7,081 nucleotides of DNA from positions 1-7,081 of the forward strand of contig CP168153.1 in the NCBI GenBank assembly GCA_041545745.1, given 5' to 3'. The notes under the pieces are model-generated. The model saw nothing but the letters and a program-made list of their open reading frames with translations, was not told the origin of the DNA and ran no database searches. Of the stretch, positions 4,981-7,081 are shown one piece after another (positions within the stretch are counted from its first letter, which is position 1; each line of letters opens with the position of its first letter). Made by a program: the position numbers and the translations under genes. This stretch comes from Stenotrophomonas indicatrix (GTDB lineage: Bacteria; Pseudomonadota; Gammaproteobacteria; Xanthomonadales; Xanthomonadaceae).

Positions 4981-5118
4981 TTAAAACGATGCACACAGGG
5001 TTTAGCGCGTACACGTATTGCATTATGCCAACGCCCCGGTGCTGACACGGAAGAAACCGGACGTTATGATTTAGCGTGGAAAGATTTGTGTAGTGTTCTG
5101 AATGCTCTCAGTAAATAG
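4981..5118 (+). pseudogene. Possible remnant reading frame without a start (copy 2)
   Basis: Same 45-codon startless frame as at 1460-1597, ending at TAG 5116-5118 and overlapping the 3' end of the opposite DUF1398 gene by 48 bases. Family not recognised. Confidence 0.3.
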
Positions 5119-5604
5119 TAATGAATTATCAAAGGTATAGTAATATCTTTTATGTTCATGGATATTTGTAACCCATCGGAAAACTCCTGCTTTAGCAAGA
5201 TTTTCCCTGTATTGCTGAAATGTGATTTCTCTTGATTTCAACCTATCATAGGACGTTTCTATAAGATGCGTGTTTCTTGAGAATTTAACATTTACAACCT
5301 TTTTAAGTCCTTTTATTAACACGGTGTTATCGTTTTCTAACACGATGTGAATATTATCTGTGGCTAGATAGTAAATATAATGTGAGACGTTGTGACGTTT
5401 TAGTTCAGAATAAAACAATTCACAGTCTAAATCTTTTCGCACTTGATCGAATATTTCTTTAAAAATGGCAACCTGAGCCATTGGTAAAACCTTCCATGTG
5501 ATACGAGGGCGCGTAGTTTGCATTATCGTTTTTATCGTTTCAATCTGGTCTGACCTCCTTGTGTTTTGTTGATGATTTATGTCAAATATTAGGAATGTTT
5601 TCAC
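5071..5604 (-). CDS. DUF1398/YbcV-like accessory protein (copy 2)
   Basis: Identical to the gene at 1550-2083. The longest frame begins at GTG 5604 without a good ribosome site. The better-supported start is ATG at 5481 (GGAAGG eight bases upstream), giving 136 residues that cover the DUF1398-like region. A very strong Shine-Dalgarno sequence (AAGGAGGT, minus strand, 5560-5553) lies eight bases before an in-frame ATT codon at 5544, a third but unusual candidate start. Function unknown. Confidence 0.75.
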   Translation of the reverse strand: MKTFLIFDINHQQNTRRSDQIETIKTIMQTTRPRITWKVLPMAQVAIFKEIFDQVRKDLDCELFYSELKRHNVSHYIYYLATDNIHIVLENDNTVLIKGLKKVVNVKFSRNTHLIETSYDRLKSREITFQQYRENLAKAGVFRWVTNIHEHKRYYYTFDNSLLFTESIQNTTQIFPR

Positions 5605-5693
5605 TTAATAGTATTGGTTGCGTAACAAAGTGCGGTCCTGCTGGCATTCTGGAGGGAAATACAACCGACAGATGTATGTAAGGCCAACGTGCT

Positions 5694-5717
5694 CAAATCT
5701 TCATACAGAAAGATTTG
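5694..5717. repeat. 8-bp hairpin upstream of the YbcW-like gene (copy 2)
   Basis: CAAATCTT and AAGATTTG with an eight-base loop, as at 2173-2196, in the gap between the two divergent accessory genes. Confidence 0.35.
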
Positions 5718-5766
5718 AAGTAATATTTTAACCGCTAGATGAAGAGCAAGCGCATGGAGCGACAAA

Positions 5767-5973
5767 ATGAATAAAGAACAATCTGCTGATGATCCCTCCG
5801 TGGATCTGATTCGTGTAAAAAATATGCTTAATAGCACCATTTCTATGAGTTACCCTGATGTTGTAATTGCATGTATAGAACATAAGGTGTCTCTGGAAGC
5901 ATTCAGAGCAATTGAGGCAGCGTTGGTGAAGCACGATAATAATATGAAGGATTATTCCCTGGTGGTTGACTGA
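5767..5973 (+). CDS. YbcW-like small protein of unknown function (copy 2)
   Basis: Same 68-residue product as at 2246-2452, with its TGGAG ribosome site at 5755-5759. It stands alone on the plus strand between two minus-strand accessory genes, so it is either read from its own promoter or by late transcription passing through from the lysis genes. No recognised domain. Confidence 0.8.
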
Positions 5974-6009
5974 TCACCATAACTGCTAATCATTCAAACT
6001 ATTTAGTCT

Positions 6010-6037
6010 GTGACAGAGCCAACACGCAGTCTGTCAC
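6010..6037. repeat. 8-bp hairpin downstream of the YbcW-like gene (copy 2)
   Basis: GTGACAGA (6010-6017) pairs with TCTGTCAC (6030-6037), as in copy 1. No T-tract. Confidence 0.4.
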
Positions 6038-6137
6038 TGTCAGGAAAGTGGTAAAACTGCAACTCAATTACTGCAATGCCCTCGTAATTAAGTGAATTTA
6101 CAATATCGTCCTGTTCGGAGGGAAGAACGCGGGATGT

Positions 6138-6332
6138 TCATTCTTCATCACTTTTAATTGATGTATATGCTCTCTTTTCTGACGTTAGTCTCCGACGGCA
6201 GGCTTCAATGACCCAGGCTGAGAAATTCCCGGACCCTTTTTGCTCAAGAGCGATGTTAATTTGTTCAATCATTTGGTTAGGAAAGCGGATGTTGCGGGTT
6301 GTTGTTCTGCGGGTTCTGTTCTTCGTTGACAT
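6138..6332 (-). CDS. YlcI/YnfO-family small ribbon-helix-helix-like protein (copy 2)
   Basis: Same 64-residue product as at 2617-2811, with the strand-helix-helix pattern and the S-G-N-F-S turn intact. Its upstream region, including the crossing inverted repeats (6394-6434), is also repeated unchanged. It may be a DNA-binding protein of the DUF3950 family; no target is known. Confidence 0.7.
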   Translation of the reverse strand: MSTKNRTRRTTTRNIRFPNQMIEQINIALEQKGSGNFSAWVIEACRRRLTSEKRAYTSIKSDEE

Positions 6333-6393
6333 GAGGTTGCCCCGTATTCAGTGTCGCTGATTTGTATTGTCTGAAGTTGTTTTTACGTTAAGT

Positions 6394-6434
6394 TGATGCA
6401 GATCAATTAATACGATACCTGCGTCATAATTGAT
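6394..6434. promoter_or_regulatory. Crossing inverted repeats upstream of the ylcI-like gene (copy 2)
   Basis: Arms at 6394-6401/6419-6426 (one mismatch) and 6402-6409/6427-6434 (exact), in A-B-A'-B' order as in copy 1. Candidate operator, not proven. Confidence 0.4.
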
Positions 6435-6475
6435 TATTTGACGTGGTTTGATGGCCTCCACGCACGTTGTGATAT

Positions 6476-6494
6476 GTAGATGATAATCATTATC
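6476..6494. promoter_or_regulatory. Fur-box-like sequence (copy 2)
   Basis: Same 19-base site as at 2955-2973, 16 of 19 matches to the Fur consensus. Confidence 0.4.
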
Positions 6495-6501
6495 ACTTTA
6501 C

Positions 6502-6517
6502 GGGTCCTTTCCGGTGA
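6502..6517 (+). other. cosQ and truncated right end of cos (copy 2)
   Basis: GGGTCCT at 6502-6508; lambda sequence ends at about 6517 before cosN, at exactly the same base as in copy 1. The identical breakpoint in both copies fits a primer-defined amplicon end. Confidence 0.8.
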
Positions 6518-6630
6518 AAAAAAAGGTACCAAAAAAAACATCGTCGTGAGTAGTGAACCGTAAGCGCCATCAGATTGTGTTTGTTAGTCGCTTTTTTTTT
6601 TTGGAATTTTTTTTTTGGAATTTTTTTTTT
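6517..6630. other. Artificial linker at the unit junction, complete form (copy 2)
   Basis: A8 (6517-6524), GGTACC (6525-6530), A8 (6531-6538), CATC, then 38 bp absent from copy 1 (6543-6580), then TTGTTAGTCGC and T11-GGAA-T10-GGAA-T10 (6592-6630). As I remember the Nanopore control strand, its 3' end finishes ...GTGAACCGTAAGC and its 5' end starts GCCATCAGATTGTG. Both are found here back to back at about 6553-6579, sharing or abutting at GC, so this is an end-to-start join of two control molecules. Confidence 0.85.
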
Positions 6631-6774
6631 GCGCTAACAACCTCCTGCCGTTTTGCCCGTGCATATCGGTCACGAACAAATCTGATTACTAAACACAGTA
6701 GCCTGGATTTGTTCTATCAGTAATCGACCTTATTCCTAATTAAATAGAGCAAATCCCCTTATTGGGGGTAAGAC
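6631..6774 (+). promoter_or_regulatory. Leader of S with crossing inverted repeats and sdi hairpin (copy 2)
   Basis: Same leader as 3071-3214: arms 6674-6682/6706-6714 and 6684-6690/6719-6725 interleave, and the sdi hairpin with the GGGGG ribosome site is at 6754-6769. The promoter pR' is not included. Confidence 0.6.
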
Positions 6775-7081
6775 ATGAAGATGCCAGAAAAACATGACCT
6801 GTTGGCCGCCATTCTCGCGGCAAAGGAACAAGGCATCGGGGCAATCCTTGCGTTTGCAATGGCGTACCTTCGCGGCAGATATAATGGCGGTGCGTTTACA
6901 AAAACAGTAATCGACGCAACGATGTGCGCCATTATCGCCTAGTTCATTCGTGACCTTCTCGACTTCGCCGGACTAAGTAGCAATCTCGCTTATATAACGA
7001 GCGTGTTTATCGGCTACATCGGTACTGACTCGATTGGTTCGCTTATCAAACGCTTCGCTGCTAAAAAAGCCGGAGTAGAAG
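6775..7081 (+). pseudogene. S: Holin S with amber codon 56, running off the window end (copy 2)
   Basis: Starts at ATG 6775 (antiholin) and 6781 (holin), with the Sam7 TAG at 6940-6942. The frame reaches the last base of the window within codon 103. If base 7081 is joined to base 1, it continues Asp-Gly-Arg-Asn-Gln and stops at TAA 15-17, restoring the normal 107-codon frame and its overlap with R. The cut is therefore a linearisation point, not a real truncation. Confidence 0.96.

Larger units (their letters stand above)
3522..7081. repeat. Tandem unit, copy 2 (full 3,560-bp unit)
   Basis: Second direct copy, exactly 3,560 bp from the R start codon to the base before where the next R would begin. 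That length agrees with the ~3.6-kb Nanopore DNA control strand as I remember it. This copy keeps the complete linker (6517-6630), so it is the better representation of the true unit. Its last base is the first base of S codon 103, and position 1 of the window continues that codon in frame, which supports a circular sequence. Confidence 0.97.

Noticed and set aside
1..7081. A natural tandem duplication of a lysis cassette, or a new phage satellite or plasmid
   Set aside because: The copies are identical outside the linker, the linker looks designed, S carries a laboratory amber allele, and no replication, integration or packaging functions are present.
1..7081. CRISPR array, tRNA or rRNA genes
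   Set aside because: No short regularly spaced repeats and no cloverleaf-like or rRNA sequence seen on either strand; the only large repeat is the 3.5-kb unit.

Overview
This window is bacteriophage lambda DNA (Escherichia coli siphovirus), but it does not look like a natural replicon. It holds two head-to-tail copies of one unit, the last ~3.4 kb of the lambda genome: holin S, endolysin R, spanins Rz/Rz1, bor, and the small genes running to the right cohesive end. Just before the cohesive-end nick the lambda sequence stops. It is replaced by an artificial linker: A8, a KpnI site (GGTACC), A8, a short unique sequence, then three T-tracts separated by GGAA. Lambda sequence then resumes about 145 bp upstream of S. 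From memory, this arrangement, the linker and the unit length of 3,560 bp (copy 2) match the Oxford Nanopore DNA control strand (DCS), an amplicon of the lambda right end spiked into sequencing libraries. Holin S carries an amber stop at codon 56 in both copies. This is the Sam7 allele of the commercial lambda cI857 Sam7 stock, which supports the same origin.

Layout of copy 1 (1-3521): R (1-477), Rz (474-935) with Rz1 nested inside it (694-876), a hairpin (935-960), bor on the minus strand (967-1260) behind a PhoP-box promoter, a short decayed reading frame (1460-1597), a DUF1398/YbcV-like gene on the minus strand (1550-2083), a YbcW-like gene (2246-2452), a YlcI/YnfO-like ribbon-helix-helix gene on the minus strand (2617-2811), the cosQ end of the cos region (about 2981), the linker (2996-3070), and the S leader and S (3071-3538). 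Copy 2 (3522-7081) repeats this with the same sequence, except that its linker is 39 bp longer. The window starts on the first base of R and ends one base before the next R start, as expected for a circular contig rotated to a gene start.

In the parent phage, S makes holes in the inner membrane, R degrades peptidoglycan, and Rz/Rz1 fuse the inner and outer membranes. Bor is an outer-membrane lipoprotein made in the lysogen. The rest of the right end is a group of accessory 'moron' genes whose relatives sit in the same order in E. coli prophage DLP12. Here S is broken by the amber codon, and cosN, cosB, the replication genes and the regulators are absent, so the unit cannot act as a phage.

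I find no undescribed system. The main result is that this is most likely a sequencing-control contaminant assembled as a false circular dimer. Several regulatory details of the underlying lambda sequence are still worth noting: a perfect PhoP box at bor, a Fur-like box near cosQ, crossing inverted repeats in the S leader and upstream of the ylcI-like gene, and a doubtful start codon for the DUF1398 gene.
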